Program-made: the position numbers and the translations under genes
Shown here: in pieces, positions 33,045 to 41,391 of the stretch
How positions within the stretch are numbered: the first letter of the stretch is position 1
Layout of the letters: the number at the start of each line of letters is the position of its first letter
The notes under the pieces: model-generated
Database searches by the model: none
What the model saw: the letters and a program-made list of their open reading frames with translations, nothing else
Told to the model about the DNA's origin: nothing
Assembly: GCF_003944765.1 (NCBI RefSeq)
Contig: NZ_RWIU01000007.1
Coordinates: 124,001-188,000 of the forward strand
DNA length: 64,000 nucleotides
Direction: 5' to 3'
Origin: Hymenobacter perfusus
GTDB taxonomy: Bacteria; Bacteroidota; Bacteroidia; Cytophagales; Hymenobacteraceae

Positions 33045-33953
33045 CTACCGCTGCAGGTTGCTATAATACCGCCGCGCGAACTGGACGAAGGTTTTGTAGG
33101 GCAGGTTGTTTTCGGTGCCTTTGCGCTGCACGAAATCGAAGTGGCGCACCAGGTTTAGGTCGCGGACGGGCACTTCCACCAGCTCGCCGGCGGCCAGCTC
33201 CTTCATCACCGACTGCCGGGGCAGAAACGCCAAACAGGTATCCACCCGCACGAAGTTCTTGAGGGCCTCGGTACCGCCCAGGCGCACTTTCACCGGCAAA
33301 TCGGTGAGGCGGATGCCGTGGGTTTGCAGGGCTTCTTCCAGCACGGCCAGCGTGCCGGAGCCGGTTTCGCGCAAAGCCACGGGCGTGCGGCGCAGGTCCT
33401 GGGCTTCCAGCTCGCGGCGGTGCAGCGGGTTGCGGGCCGAGCACACGGCCACTACCTCGTCGGTGAGCAGCGGGGTATAGGTGACGTGGCTGACTTTGTG
33501 GATGCCCTCGATGATGCCCAGGTCGATTTCGTGCTCCAGCAGGGCCTTGAGGATGTTTTCGGAGTTGCGGTTTTTGAGCGTGAGCTGGGTGTGCGGATAG
33601 CGGCCCAGGTAGGCCGACAACACCGGCGGAATCACGTAGAGCGAAATGGTTGTACTGGCCCCGATTACCATCTGCTGGCGGGGCTGAAATTCGGGGCTCA
33701 GCTCGGTAAACTCCTGCTCCAGCTCGTGCTGGAGCTGCCGGGCCAGCAGCAGCTTGCGGTACAGCAGCTCGCCGGCCGCCGTAAGCTGCACCGCGTTGCC
33801 GAGCCGCTCGAACAGGCCCGTTTTGTAGTGCTCTTCCAAGGCTCGCACCCGCTTGCTTACCGCTGACTGACTCAGAAACAGCGTCTGCCCCGCCTTGGTA
33901 AAGCTCAGCTGCCGGGCAACTTCCAGAAAGACTTCGTGAGCGTGGGAAAGCAT
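33045..33953 (-). CDS. LysR family transcriptional regulator
   Basis: A 302-residue LysR regulator. The N-terminal winged helix-turn-helix is FLEVARQLSFTKAGQTLFLSQSAVSKRVRALEE, followed by a linker helix and the periplasmic-binding-like effector domain (MVIGASTTISLYVIPPVLSA, HEIDLGIIEGIHKVSHVTY, PVALRETGSGTLAVLEEALQ). It is the CysB/CbbR-like arrangement but the co-inducer is unknown. The next gene on the same strand is a threonine synthase-like gene, suggesting but not proving an amino-acid link. Confidence 0.93.
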   Translation of the reverse strand: MLSHAHEVFLEVARQLSFTKAGQTLFLSQSAVSKRVRALEEHYKTGLFERLGNAVQLTAAGELLYRKLLLARQLQHELEQEFTELSPEFQPRQQMVIGASTTISLYVIPPVLSAYLGRYPHTQLTLKNRNSENILKALLEHEIDLGIIEGIHKVSHVTYTPLLTDEVVAVCSARNPLHRRELEAQDLRRTPVALRETGSGTLAVLEEALQTHGIRLTDLPVKVRLGGTEALKNFVRVDTCLAFLPRQSVMKELAAGELVEVPVRDLNLVRHFDFVQRKGTENNLPYKTFVQFARRYYSNLQR

Positions 33954-34411
33954 GGCCGTGAAGGTACGCGCCCGGCTGGGTTTTGGGCGGAGCTGGCGTT
34001 ACCGGCGCAAGTTTAGCATTCCGCGCATCGAGCGGCGACGTAAGTCGTGCCAACTCATACCGTGAGTTTTCAACTCGCCCGGCCGCACAACCCGCCCAAG
34101 CGGCGCGGTACCGCCTTGCCGCGTCGCGGCAGTGAAGGCACAGATTTCCCTTATAAACTGGTCACGAGTTACGTCGCCGCTCGATGCGCGGAATGCTAAA
34201 CTCGCGCCAGTGACCCAATTGGGCGGCCACAGGCAAAACGTATAAAATTTTGTCATTTTTATTAGGATTATCCGCCGCACTTCCGGTACTTTTCGGTCCC
34301 TTAGTTATAGCGGATTGCAGGTGGCTGCCGGATTCTTCAGCGCCCCCACCGCCCTATTATCGGCTGTCTGACCACGGCCACTTTGTGTTTTATCTCTTAC
34401 GGATTTCCCCT
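33954..34411. other. Intergenic region with a MITE-like palindrome
   Basis: 458 bp between the LysR gene and the DUF2339 gene, which are divergent. It holds a large 40-nt-arm inverted repeat at 34004-34208 and then about 200 bp upstream of the DUF2339 start that may carry its promoter. No protein gene is supported. Confidence 0.7.
34004..34208. repeat. 205-bp element with 40-nt terminal inverted repeats
   Basis: Bases 34004-34043 and 34169-34208 are reverse complements at 39 of 40 positions (arm motif GTTTAGCATTCCGCGCATCG). The 125-bp core is GC-rich with its own short hairpins (CCTTGCCGCGTCGCGGCA). No clear target-site duplication flanks it. Size and structure fit a MITE or a non-autonomous insertion element; the arms share nothing with the BIME family. 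Confidence 0.75.
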
Positions 34412-37400
34412 ATGAGTACCTCCCTGCTGATGCTGACGGTCATTGTCCTGGCCGTACTGTATCAGAAAATCAGCAAACGGCTGCGCGACCTCACCGACCG
34501 GTTGCAGCAGCGCGAAGAGGCCCACGCCGAGCTGCAGATTACGGTGGAACAGCTACGTCAGCAACTCCTTCGGTTGCCCCACGCCACTGACGCGGCACCA
34601 ATGGCTGCCACCCCGGTCGGGGCCACCGCCGCGCCGGTTGCGCAGCGGGAGCCAGTACCGCCAGTAGCCGCCATCGTTACCGCTCCTGCTGCGGCGGCTC
34701 CGGCCGTGACAACGTCAGACGTGACAACCTCAATTGTCACACCTCAAATTGCCACGACTCCGATTGCGGCAACACCAAGCCCGGTGGTACCGCCTGTTGC
34801 GCCCGCATTGCCGGTTCCGGCCCCGGTGGTAGCGGCCGTTTCACCGGCCCCGGCCGCCACCCCGCGGCCTGTTGCAGATGCGCCAGTAGTTGCGCCGGCT
34901 GCGCCTGCAGTTGCCGGTCCTGCGGCTGCTACGCCCCCGACGGCTACACCGCCCCCGGTTACGCCGCCGGCTCCTCGGCCCGCCCCGGCTCCGCAGCCGG
35001 ATCGGGTACCGAATTTACGCCCCGCACCCACCCGCCCGCTGCCTACCCAGCCCGCCGGCCCCACATGGTGGGACCGGACCGAGCAGCTCCTGCTCGACAA
35101 TTGGACAGGCGTGCTGGGGGCCGTGGTCCTCGTGACCGGCATCGGATTTCTAGGCATTTATACGGCCCTGCGGGTGAGTGCCCCGGCTCGTTTCGGCATG
35201 ATTACCGGCTTTGCGGCGGTGCTGCTGGGGCTGCACTATTACCTGCGGCCCCGACCATTCGCGGCAAAGCTGCACGTCTGGCTGCAAAGCAGCGCGGCGG
35301 CGGTATTCCTGTTTGCCTGCGTGGGGGCCGTGAGCGTGCCCGGGCTACAATGGGCCTCGCCGCCGCTGAGCTACCTGCTGCTGCTGGCGGGCGTGGCCGT
35401 GAATCTGTGGCTGGCCTGGGATGCCCGTCGGGAAACTGTGGCCACGTTACACGGCGTGTTGAGCCTGGTGGCCCTGGCGGTACTACCGCACAACCTGCTG
35501 ACGCTGGCAGCCGCAGCTGGTGTCACGGTATTCAGCATCGGAATTACGTACCGGCAACGCTGGAAATACCAGCTGCTGCTGAGTATTCTGAGCTTTTTCG
35601 CGTTTCATCAGTACTGGTACCAGGGCTTTACGGAGGTGGCAACGGGTGCGCTGCCAGCGGCAGTGCGGCTGCCCGCTATGGGACTGGTGCTGCTGGTGGG
35701 CGTGGCGGGCGCCGTGGTGCAATACCGGAAGGTGTACGCCACCGTCCGCTTCGATGCGCTGCTGTTTGCGGCTCACGTCCTCAACTGGACCTGCCTGGGC
35801 ATCAACCTGTACCGTTACAGCACCGGCTCGCCCTGGAAAACGATACCGCTGGGGCTGGGGGCGCTGTTCACGTTCTGGGTGGCGCGGCAGGCCCGGCAGC
35901 TGGGTATCGGGTGGCTGTTCCGCACGGATAGTATCATCTCCCTGATGCTGGCCTTGTTCGCGGCTTTCTCCTTGCAGGGCTGGCACGCGTCCGGGACGCT
36001 CATTTTGCTGTTTATGCTGCTGGAAACCCTGCTGGTAGCGTTTGTGATGGCGCGGGAGCAGGAGAAAGTGGTGTTTCAGGTGGCTTCGGTGGTTGCTTTG
36101 GTGGCGGGGCTGGGCCTGGTGCTGCTCAACCTGGCGCAGCTTGATACTTACACCGCGGCTGAGCTGCCCCGCAATGCGTTTCTGCTGCTGCTGGCCGGTT
36201 TGCTGGGCGCGGCCTATTACCTGCTGCTGCACCAGGCACCCTGGCTGCAACGTGACACCGAAAGCCGGAGCCGCGACATGCAGCAGACGTTCGGCGGGGT
36301 GGTGGGGGCGCTTTACCTCGGGGCGGGCGGGCTGCTGGCCAAGGCTGTTTTCGGCTTCGCGCAGCCGCCGCTATTTGCCCTGCTGAGCGGTACTTTGGCC
36401 GCGGCCGGGGCCGTTTTCGGGGTGGCGTGGAGGCTGCGCAATACAGGTGGCTGGTTCCGCACGCTGCATCTGCTGTGCGGGCAGGCGTTGCTGGTAGTCG
36501 CCATTCTCGGGCTGCACGAAGCGGGGCTGGGCTGGCCAGCCACGCTCCTGCTGCTGTATCTGGAAACCCTGCTGCTGGCCGGAGCCTGCGGCTGGGCCCG
36601 CGAAGCCAACGCCTACCGCGCCCTGCTAGGCGCTACGCTGCTCAGCGGCATCATTTTCCTGCTGACGTGTACCGGCACGGTCCGCGAACTGGAGGCCGGT
36701 GAGCTGCACCGCCGCCTGCTGCTGCTGGTAGCGGCCGGCCTCAGCAGCTCCGTACTTCTGATGCTGCCCGTGCTGCGCCCGACCTGGCAACGGCTGCTGA
36801 CTCCCGCTCACAGCACCTCTTTGCAACAAGCCTTGTTCGGCCTCACGCTGCTGCTCTACCTGGGCGCAACGGGCCTGTTTGCCCAAGCCGTATTCGGACA
36901 AGCCCAACCACCGTTGGGGGCTTTATTAAGCGTCGGCAGCGCGGCGGCCGGCTTGCTGTTCGGGCTGGCGTATTGGTGGCGCGGGCAGCTGGGCTGGTTC
37001 CGGCAGGCGCACCTGCTGCTGGGGCAGCTGGTGCTGGCCGTTAGTATCCTAGGGCTGCACGAGCTGGGGCTGAGCTGGCCCGCCACATTTACGCTGCTGT
37101 ACGCCGAGCTGCTGCTGTTCACGCTGGCGCTGGCCTGGAAGCAGGAAACCGGCCTGTACCGCGGGCTGCTGCTCTTCACGATGGCGCTGGCCGTAGCATT
37201 GCCGTTCCTGGTATGCCGGCTGGGCTTCCTTCCCGATCTGCAACGGGCGGCTTTGCTGGTGGGGGCGGCGCTGGCCACGGTAGCGGCTCAGCGCTGGCTG
37301 CACTGGAAACAAGCGCCGGTGCTCGATGCCGTACCGCTTTCCGATAACCCACGGCACCGGGTGCGACTGCTGGGGCTGTTGCCGGCCGTGCAGCTGCTGG

Positions 37401-38833
37401 CGGCGGGCGGCCTGGTGTACGAGTACACCTGGGCCGGCTGGGTGGCGGCGGGCTTGTTGGCCAGCCTGCTGCTGGTGCGCCGCCGGTTTGCCGTGCCCGG
37501 CCTGTGGCTGGGCGTGGTGCTGGCTACCATCGGCTACCAAGTGCTGCAATGGAACCACGCCTTGCCGGCAACGGCGGTTTTTCAGCCGCTGCAAGTGGTG
37601 AGCTACCTACTGCCGCTGCTGCTGGTGGCCGCTACGGGGCTGTTTACCTCGTGGTGGCCGGCGGCCAGGCAGCAGGTGCGCGCGCCGTGGCTGTATCTGT
37701 CGGGCGTCCAGACTGCGTTGCTCAGCTGGGCGGCCTTTGCCCCGCGGACCGAGGCGCTACCGGTGCTACTCTGGCTGCTGCTGGCGGCCCTGGCCGCTAC
37801 CGCCGCCCACCACGCCCGCCGCCGCTACGCTACTCCCGAGGCCCTGCACCGCGCCGGTTCTCCCGACCGGTTCCTGCTCCACCTCACCTACGCTTTGCTC
37901 ACACTGGGGCTGCTGGGGCACTTCCACGTGCTGCTGGATAACCCGGCCGACCTGCTACCGGGGCTGCCGGACCGCCGCCTCACGGCTGGCGCGGTGCTGC
38001 TGCTGCTCGGGGGCCTGGCCTGGCAACGTCCGCCCGCAGCGGAACCGCTGTACCGCTCCTGGCGGTATCTGCAGCCGTTGCTGCCCGAGGCGCTGCTGCT
38101 GTTCGCCAGTTGTACCATCGGCTATGAGGTACGGACCGAATGGCTGCCGCTGGTCTGGGTAGTCGGGGCGTTTGGCCTGACGCTGGGCGGCACCCGCCTG
38201 CCCTGGCGCCTGCGCCGGGTGCAGGTGTATGGGCTGCTGTTTTTTGGGGCGGCGGTGCTGTCCAGCAGCTACGTGTCGGTACGCTACCTGGCCCCCGGGC
38301 AGTTGCTCACGGTGCAGTGGATGGTGTCGTTTGGGGCGGCGGCGCTGCTGTTTGCCTACGCCGCTGTCCGGCTGCAACCTACGGCGGTGCGCCCGGCCTA
38401 CTGGCCCCCGATGCTGGCCCCGCTGGCCGGTCTGGGTCGCCTCTCGCCTGCCCTCCTCGTTCCGCTGCTGCTCTACCCGGCCTTCGGAGCCCTTACGCTG
38501 CTGCTGGTGCAATCCTTCGACCGCTCGGTGCTCACGGTGCTGCTGATGCTGGAAGTAGTGGCCGCTTTCGTGTGCAGCCTGCTTTTGCGCCGCCCCGATC
38601 TGCGCTACGTGGCCCTGGCCGGCATGGCGCTCAGCCTGGCCCGACTGCTCTTTTTCGATATGCGCCAGAGTGGCACCATCACGCGGGCGGTGGTCTTCAT
38701 CCTGATGGGTTTGCTGCTGCTGGGCATGAATGCGCTGTACGCCCGCTTCAAGGACCGGCTGGCACCGCAACCCATTGCTGAAGAGCCTGAGGAACCCGAG
38801 CTTCCCTCCGACCCACTTCCGTCGCTGGAATAA
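34412..38833 (+). CDS. DUF2339 large multi-pass membrane protein
   Basis: A 1473-residue protein of the DUF2339 family, predicted membrane proteins of unknown role. It opens with a TM helix (STSLLMLTVIVLAVLYQ), a coiled-coil (ISKRLRDLTDRLQQREEAH), and a long Pro/Ala/Thr/Val linker (about residues 55-220, repeated PAP, VAP, TAP units), then WWDRTEQLLLDNWTGVLGAVVLVTG, a family mark, followed by more than 25 hydrophobic segments to the C-terminus. The last residues are acidic (EEPEEPELPSDPLPSLE). The start M at 34412 is used; the frame is open to 34250 but that run is not signal-like. It probably sits in the inner membrane with the linker in the periplasm or cytoplasm, unresolved. Confidence 0.88.
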   Translation: MSTSLLMLTVIVLAVLYQKISKRLRDLTDRLQQREEAHAELQITVEQLRQQLLRLPHATDAAPMAATPVGATAAPVAQREPVPPVAAIVTAPAAAAPAVTTSDVTTSIVTPQIATTPIAATPSPVVPPVAPALPVPAPVVAAVSPAPAATPRPVADAPVVAPAAPAVAGPAAATPPTATPPPVTPPAPRPAPAPQPDRVPNLRPAPTRPLPTQPAGPTWWDRTEQLLLDNWTGVLGAVVLVTGIGFLGIYTALRVSAPARFGMITGFAAVLLGLHYYLRPRPFAAKLHVWLQSSAAAVFLFACVGAVSVPGLQWASPPLSYLLLLAGVAVNLWLAWDARRETVATLHGVLSLVALAVLPHNLLTLAAAAGVTVFSIGITYRQRWKYQLLLSILSFFAFHQYWYQGFTEVATGALPAAVRLPAMGLVLLVGVAGAVVQYRKVYATVRFDALLFAAHVLNWTCLGINLYRYSTGSPWKTIPLGLGALFTFWVARQARQLGIGWLFRTDSIISLMLALFAAFSLQGWHASGTLILLFMLLETLLVAFVMAREQEKVVFQVASVVALVAGLGLVLLNLAQLDTYTAAELPRNAFLLLLAGLLGAAYYLLLHQAPWLQRDTESRSRDMQQTFGGVVGALYLGAGGLLAKAVFGFAQPPLFALLSGTLAAAGAVFGVAWRLRNTGGWFRTLHLLCGQALLVVAILGLHEAGLGWPATLLLLYLETLLLAGACGWAREANAYRALLGATLLSGIIFLLTCTGTVRELEAGELHRRLLLLVAAGLSSSVLLMLPVLRPTWQRLLTPAHSTSLQQALFGLTLLLYLGATGLFAQAVFGQAQPPLGALLSVGSAAAGLLFGLAYWWRGQLGWFRQAHLLLGQLVLAVSILGLHELGLSWPATFTLLYAELLLFTLALAWKQETGLYRGLLLFTMALAVALPFLVCRLGFLPDLQRAALLVGAALATVAAQRWLHWKQAPVLDAVPLSDNPRHRVRLLGLLPAVQLLAAGGLVYEYTWAGWVAAGLLASLLLVRRRFAVPGLWLGVVLATIGYQVLQWNHALPATAVFQPLQVVSYLLPLLLVAATGLFTSWWPAARQQVRAPWLYLSGVQTALLSWAAFAPRTEALPVLLWLLLAALAATAAHHARRRYATPEALHRAGSPDRFLLHLTYALLTLGLLGHFHVLLDNPADLLPGLPDRRLTAGAVLLLLGGLAWQRPPAAEPLYRSWRYLQPLLPEALLLFASCTIGYEVRTEWLPLVWVVGAFGLTLGGTRLPWRLRRVQVYGLLFFGAAVLSSSYVSVRYLAPGQLLTVQWMVSFGAAALLFAYAAVRLQPTAVRPAYWPPMLAPLAGLGRLSPALLVPLLLYPAFGALTLLLVQSFDRSVLTVLLMLEVVAAFVCSLLLRRPDLRYVALAGMALSLARLLFFDMRQSGTITRAVVFILMGLLLLGMNALYARFKDRLAPQPIAEEPEEPELPSDPLPSLE

Positions 38834-38834
38834 G

Positions 38835-38890
38835 AACCTAACTATTTCGGGCCGGTGGGTACAGCTCGTCGGGCCGAGGTAGTTGGGCTC
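38835..38890. terminator. Weak inverted repeat between convergent genes
   Basis: CCTAACTATTTCGGGCC and GGGCCGAGGTAGTTGGG are approximate reverse complements, followed by CTCTTTTC. It could end the DUF2339 gene and the peptidase gene that converges on it. The match is imperfect. Confidence 0.4.
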
Positions 38891-38914
38891 TTTTCAGCAA
38901 ACTGATTCAGCCGC

Positions 38915-39880
38915 TTACAAGCCCAGAATAGCCGCGTACGCCCCGTTCACCACTTCGGCCATGCGCCGGAAATCCAGCGTATCGATGGTGTCGGAGGCTT
39001 CGTGGTAGTTGTCGTTGCGCAGAAAGGAGGTGTCGGTGAGCATCAGAGCCTCGTAGCCGAAATGCCAGTAGTTGCGGTGGTCGGAGAGGCTGGCCAGGGC
39101 AGTACCGATGGGCAGGTTGATGCGCTGCACATCAATGTCAGCGTTGACCTGCATTAGGCCGTGCACCTTTTCGGTGAGTACCTCCTGACCGGTGCAACCT
39201 ACTACGGTGATGAAATTGCCGGTGCTGGGGTACAAGGCGGCCAACTGCTGGTTGGGGAAGCGCTGCGAGCCGGGCTCGTCGCGGAAGTAGCCAATCATTT
39301 CGTAGCAGAGCATGGCCCGTACCGGCGTGCCCGCATCATGCAGCGACTTGGCATGCACATAGCTGCCCATGTCTTCGGTAGCAAAGTAGGGCGGCTCCTC
39401 GTTGGGATAAGCCACCAGCTCCACGCAGTAGCGCAACGGGGGCCGGCGGGCGTGCAGCAGCCGGGCCGTTTCCAGCAGCCCCGCCACGGCACTGGCGTTA
39501 TCATCGGCCCCGGCATGGTCACCGAATACATCATAGTGCGCGCCCACTACCAAGCGAGGAGCATTGGCCGGACCCAGGCGCAGGATAATGTTGCGGTAGC
39601 GGCGGCCATCGGCCTCGAAGGGCTGCTCCACTACCTCGCCCCCGAGCTTGCTGAACTCGGCTTTGATGTAATCAGCGGCCTGATTCAGCGACGCCAGATT
39701 TTCGTAGTTGCGGGCGGGGCGCAGCGAAGTCAGAAACTCCACATCGGCATAGAGGCGGTTTTCGTCGGCTTTCGAGGTAGGCACGGTGGAAGTAGAATGA
39801 GAGAAACGCATCATAAAATAGCTAGCTGCCGCTATCAGTATTGTAGCGACCAACAGCCAGGAGAACATCGGGCGAGACAT
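38915..39880 (-). CDS. M28 family zinc aminopeptidase, membrane anchored
   Basis: A 321-residue M28 metallopeptidase with an N-terminal signal anchor (MFSWLLVATILIAAASYFMM), so the catalytic domain faces the periplasm. Zinc ligands: His in VVVGAHYDVF, Asp in HAGADDNASAVAGLLE, Glu in PNEEPPYF, and further ligands in the region SLSDHRNYWHFGY and HEASDTIDTLD. Family length and order are normal. It removes N-terminal amino acids from peptides; substrate unknown. The start at 39880 is chosen for the anchor; the frame extends upstream to 39955 in a region that is probably the leader. Divergent from the Uma2 gene. Confidence 0.88.
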   Translation of the reverse strand: MSRPMFSWLLVATILIAAASYFMMRFSHSTSTVPTSKADENRLYADVEFLTSLRPARNYENLASLNQAADYIKAEFSKLGGEVVEQPFEADGRRYRNIILRLGPANAPRLVVGAHYDVFGDHAGADDNASAVAGLLETARLLHARRPPLRYCVELVAYPNEEPPYFATEDMGSYVHAKSLHDAGTPVRAMLCYEMIGYFRDEPGSQRFPNQQLAALYPSTGNFITVVGCTGQEVLTEKVHGLMQVNADIDVQRINLPIGTALASLSDHRNYWHFGYEALMLTDTSFLRNDNYHEASDTIDTLDFRRMAEVVNGAYAAILGL

Positions 39881-39963
39881 GTGGCCAAGATAGGCACCTC
39901 GCTGGACAGTCCCGAAAGCAGTTGCGGCGTGTATATTTACTACCATACGAAACACCTAATTCT

Positions 39964-40560
39964 ATGCCGCCCATCACCAGCCTTTCCCAGCTCGACCTCA
40001 CCAAAACCTACACCTACGCCGACTACCTGACGTGGCGGCTGGAGGGAGTGGTTGAGTTGATCCGGGGCAAAGTGCGCCAGATGAGTCCTGCGCCCCGGGT
40101 AGCGCACCAGCGGCTGTCAAGCCGCTTCCTGGGCATGATTTACGCGCACCTGGCCCACCGTTCCTGCGAGGTATTTCACGCGCCCTTCGATGTGCGCCTG
40201 ACCAAAGCCACGCCCAACGGCGACGCCCAGATTACCACCGTGGTGCAGCCCGATATCTGCGTGGTGTGCGACCCGGCCAAGCTGGACGAGAAAGGCTGTA
40301 TCGGCGCGCCCGACTGGATTATCGAAATCGTGAGCCCCGGCAACGCCAGCCACGATACCAAAAGCAAATTCGACCTCTACGAGGAAAACGGCGTGCCGGA
40401 ATACTGGATTGTATTCCCGGGTGAGAAGACGGTTTCCGTATTCGTGCTGCACGAAGGCCGCTACCAGCCCCGCGGCGACTTCTACACCCCCGGCTTCATT
40501 CCGGTACACACGCTGCCGGGGTTTGGCATTGAGTGGGCTGAGGTGTTTGAGGGAGTGTAG
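39964..40560 (+). CDS. Uma2/DUF820 family protein (PD-(D/E)XK nuclease-like)
   Basis: A 198-residue protein of the Uma2/DUF820 family, a nuclease-like fold of unknown role common in environmental bacteria. Signature pieces: YADYLTWRLEGVVELIRGKV, VAHQRLSSRFLGMIYAHL, VVQPDICVVCDPAKL with the motif II Asp, DWIIEIVSPGNASHDTKSKFDLYEENGVPEYWIV with the motif III Glu and Lys. All of the fold's key charged residues are present. The start is the ATG at 39964. It converges on the next gene with only 2 bp between stop codons. Confidence 0.85.
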   Translation: MPPITSLSQLDLTKTYTYADYLTWRLEGVVELIRGKVRQMSPAPRVAHQRLSSRFLGMIYAHLAHRSCEVFHAPFDVRLTKATPNGDAQITTVVQPDICVVCDPAKLDEKGCIGAPDWIIEIVSPGNASHDTKSKFDLYEENGVPEYWIVFPGEKTVSVFVLHEGRYQPRGDFYTPGFIPVHTLPGFGIEWAEVFEGV

Positions 40561-40562
40561 TT

Positions 40563-41276
40563 TTAGATTTTTAGTGTCGACTTCTTTATTAGCTGAGTCC
40601 ACTCCCATTGCTTGCGTTTCCATGGGTAGCGCAGATATTTAGGAACTCCTGCCTCCGTGAAATCTGCCTTCCTGACCGAAAATTGCACTGTTCGCTTGGC
40701 TAGATAGAACTGTATATCTGTTACATCATCATGTACTGATGTTGGTGGAAGAAACCTGACAGCCTTGGGGTGGCTGCGGTTGTACGCCTCAAAATCCTGG
40801 AAAAACTTATTCCCAGCCTGAAAGGCGGCTTGATTCTGAAAGTAAAAGTTGACTACCACTGGCTTACCTGTTGTCACAGGCTGATTTTGGCAACAGTCAA
40901 GCTTTTTGGATAGTGTTTTTCCGTGGTCTTGCCAGAATAAGTAAACACTCTGTTCCTCTTCCGAGCACAAACAGCTTTTTTTGTAAGCCACGGTATTACG
41001 GTCAGGCAAAACCTCACAGCCAACGCAGCCGCTTTGGTAATACAGTATTGTGTCAATTCCAGCTTTCCTTAGTCGGCTCAAAAGAATCTTGTGCAGATTC
41101 CACATCCGATTATGCTCTGGTTGATTCTGAGCCAGATAATTATTGGTCAGAGAATCTATACTCGCTAGGTATGCTGGCTTTCCATTGGGATAAGCAGTAG
41201 ACCCATATACTCTCAAATAGCTAAGGCCTGAAAGCGAAACAAGTAGTATGATGGCGCGAAAGAGCCACTTGCTCAT
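40563..41276 (-). CDS. Predicted exported Cys-rich protein of unknown function
   Basis: I do not recognise this 237-residue protein. It begins with a hydrophobic segment (MSKWLFRAIILLVSLSGLSYL), a signal anchor or signal peptide, then a soluble part with several cysteines (YYQSGCVGCEVLPDRN, KSCLCSEEEQSVYLF, KLDCCQNQPVTTGK), some in pairs that may form disulfides. It is clearly AT-richer than its neighbours, which suggests recent acquisition. Start at 41276 is preferred over 41288 because it sits at the signal. Expression and role are unknown. Confidence 0.6.
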   Translation of the reverse strand: MSKWLFRAIILLVSLSGLSYLRVYGSTAYPNGKPAYLASIDSLTNNYLAQNQPEHNRMWNLHKILLSRLRKAGIDTILYYQSGCVGCEVLPDRNTVAYKKSCLCSEEEQSVYLFWQDHGKTLSKKLDCCQNQPVTTGKPVVVNFYFQNQAAFQAGNKFFQDFEAYNRSHPKAVRFLPPTSVHDDVTDIQFYLAKRTVQFSVRKADFTEAGVPKYLRYPWKRKQWEWTQLIKKSTLKI

Positions 41277-41391
41277 AGGGTGCAGCATAAAGCAGTAGTT
41301 TATAATAAAACGGGAGTAAACCTATACAAAACCTAGCAAAAACGCCGTTTTTCTATACCTTCCGGCGTCTTTCCTAACTCCTCCCCCTTCC

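Noticed and set aside
33999..34280. A 93-codon open frame across the MITE-like palindrome
   Set aside because: Most of it is made of the inverted-repeat arms and core, so its sequence is explained by the repeat; no homologue is recognised and no initiation signal is seen.
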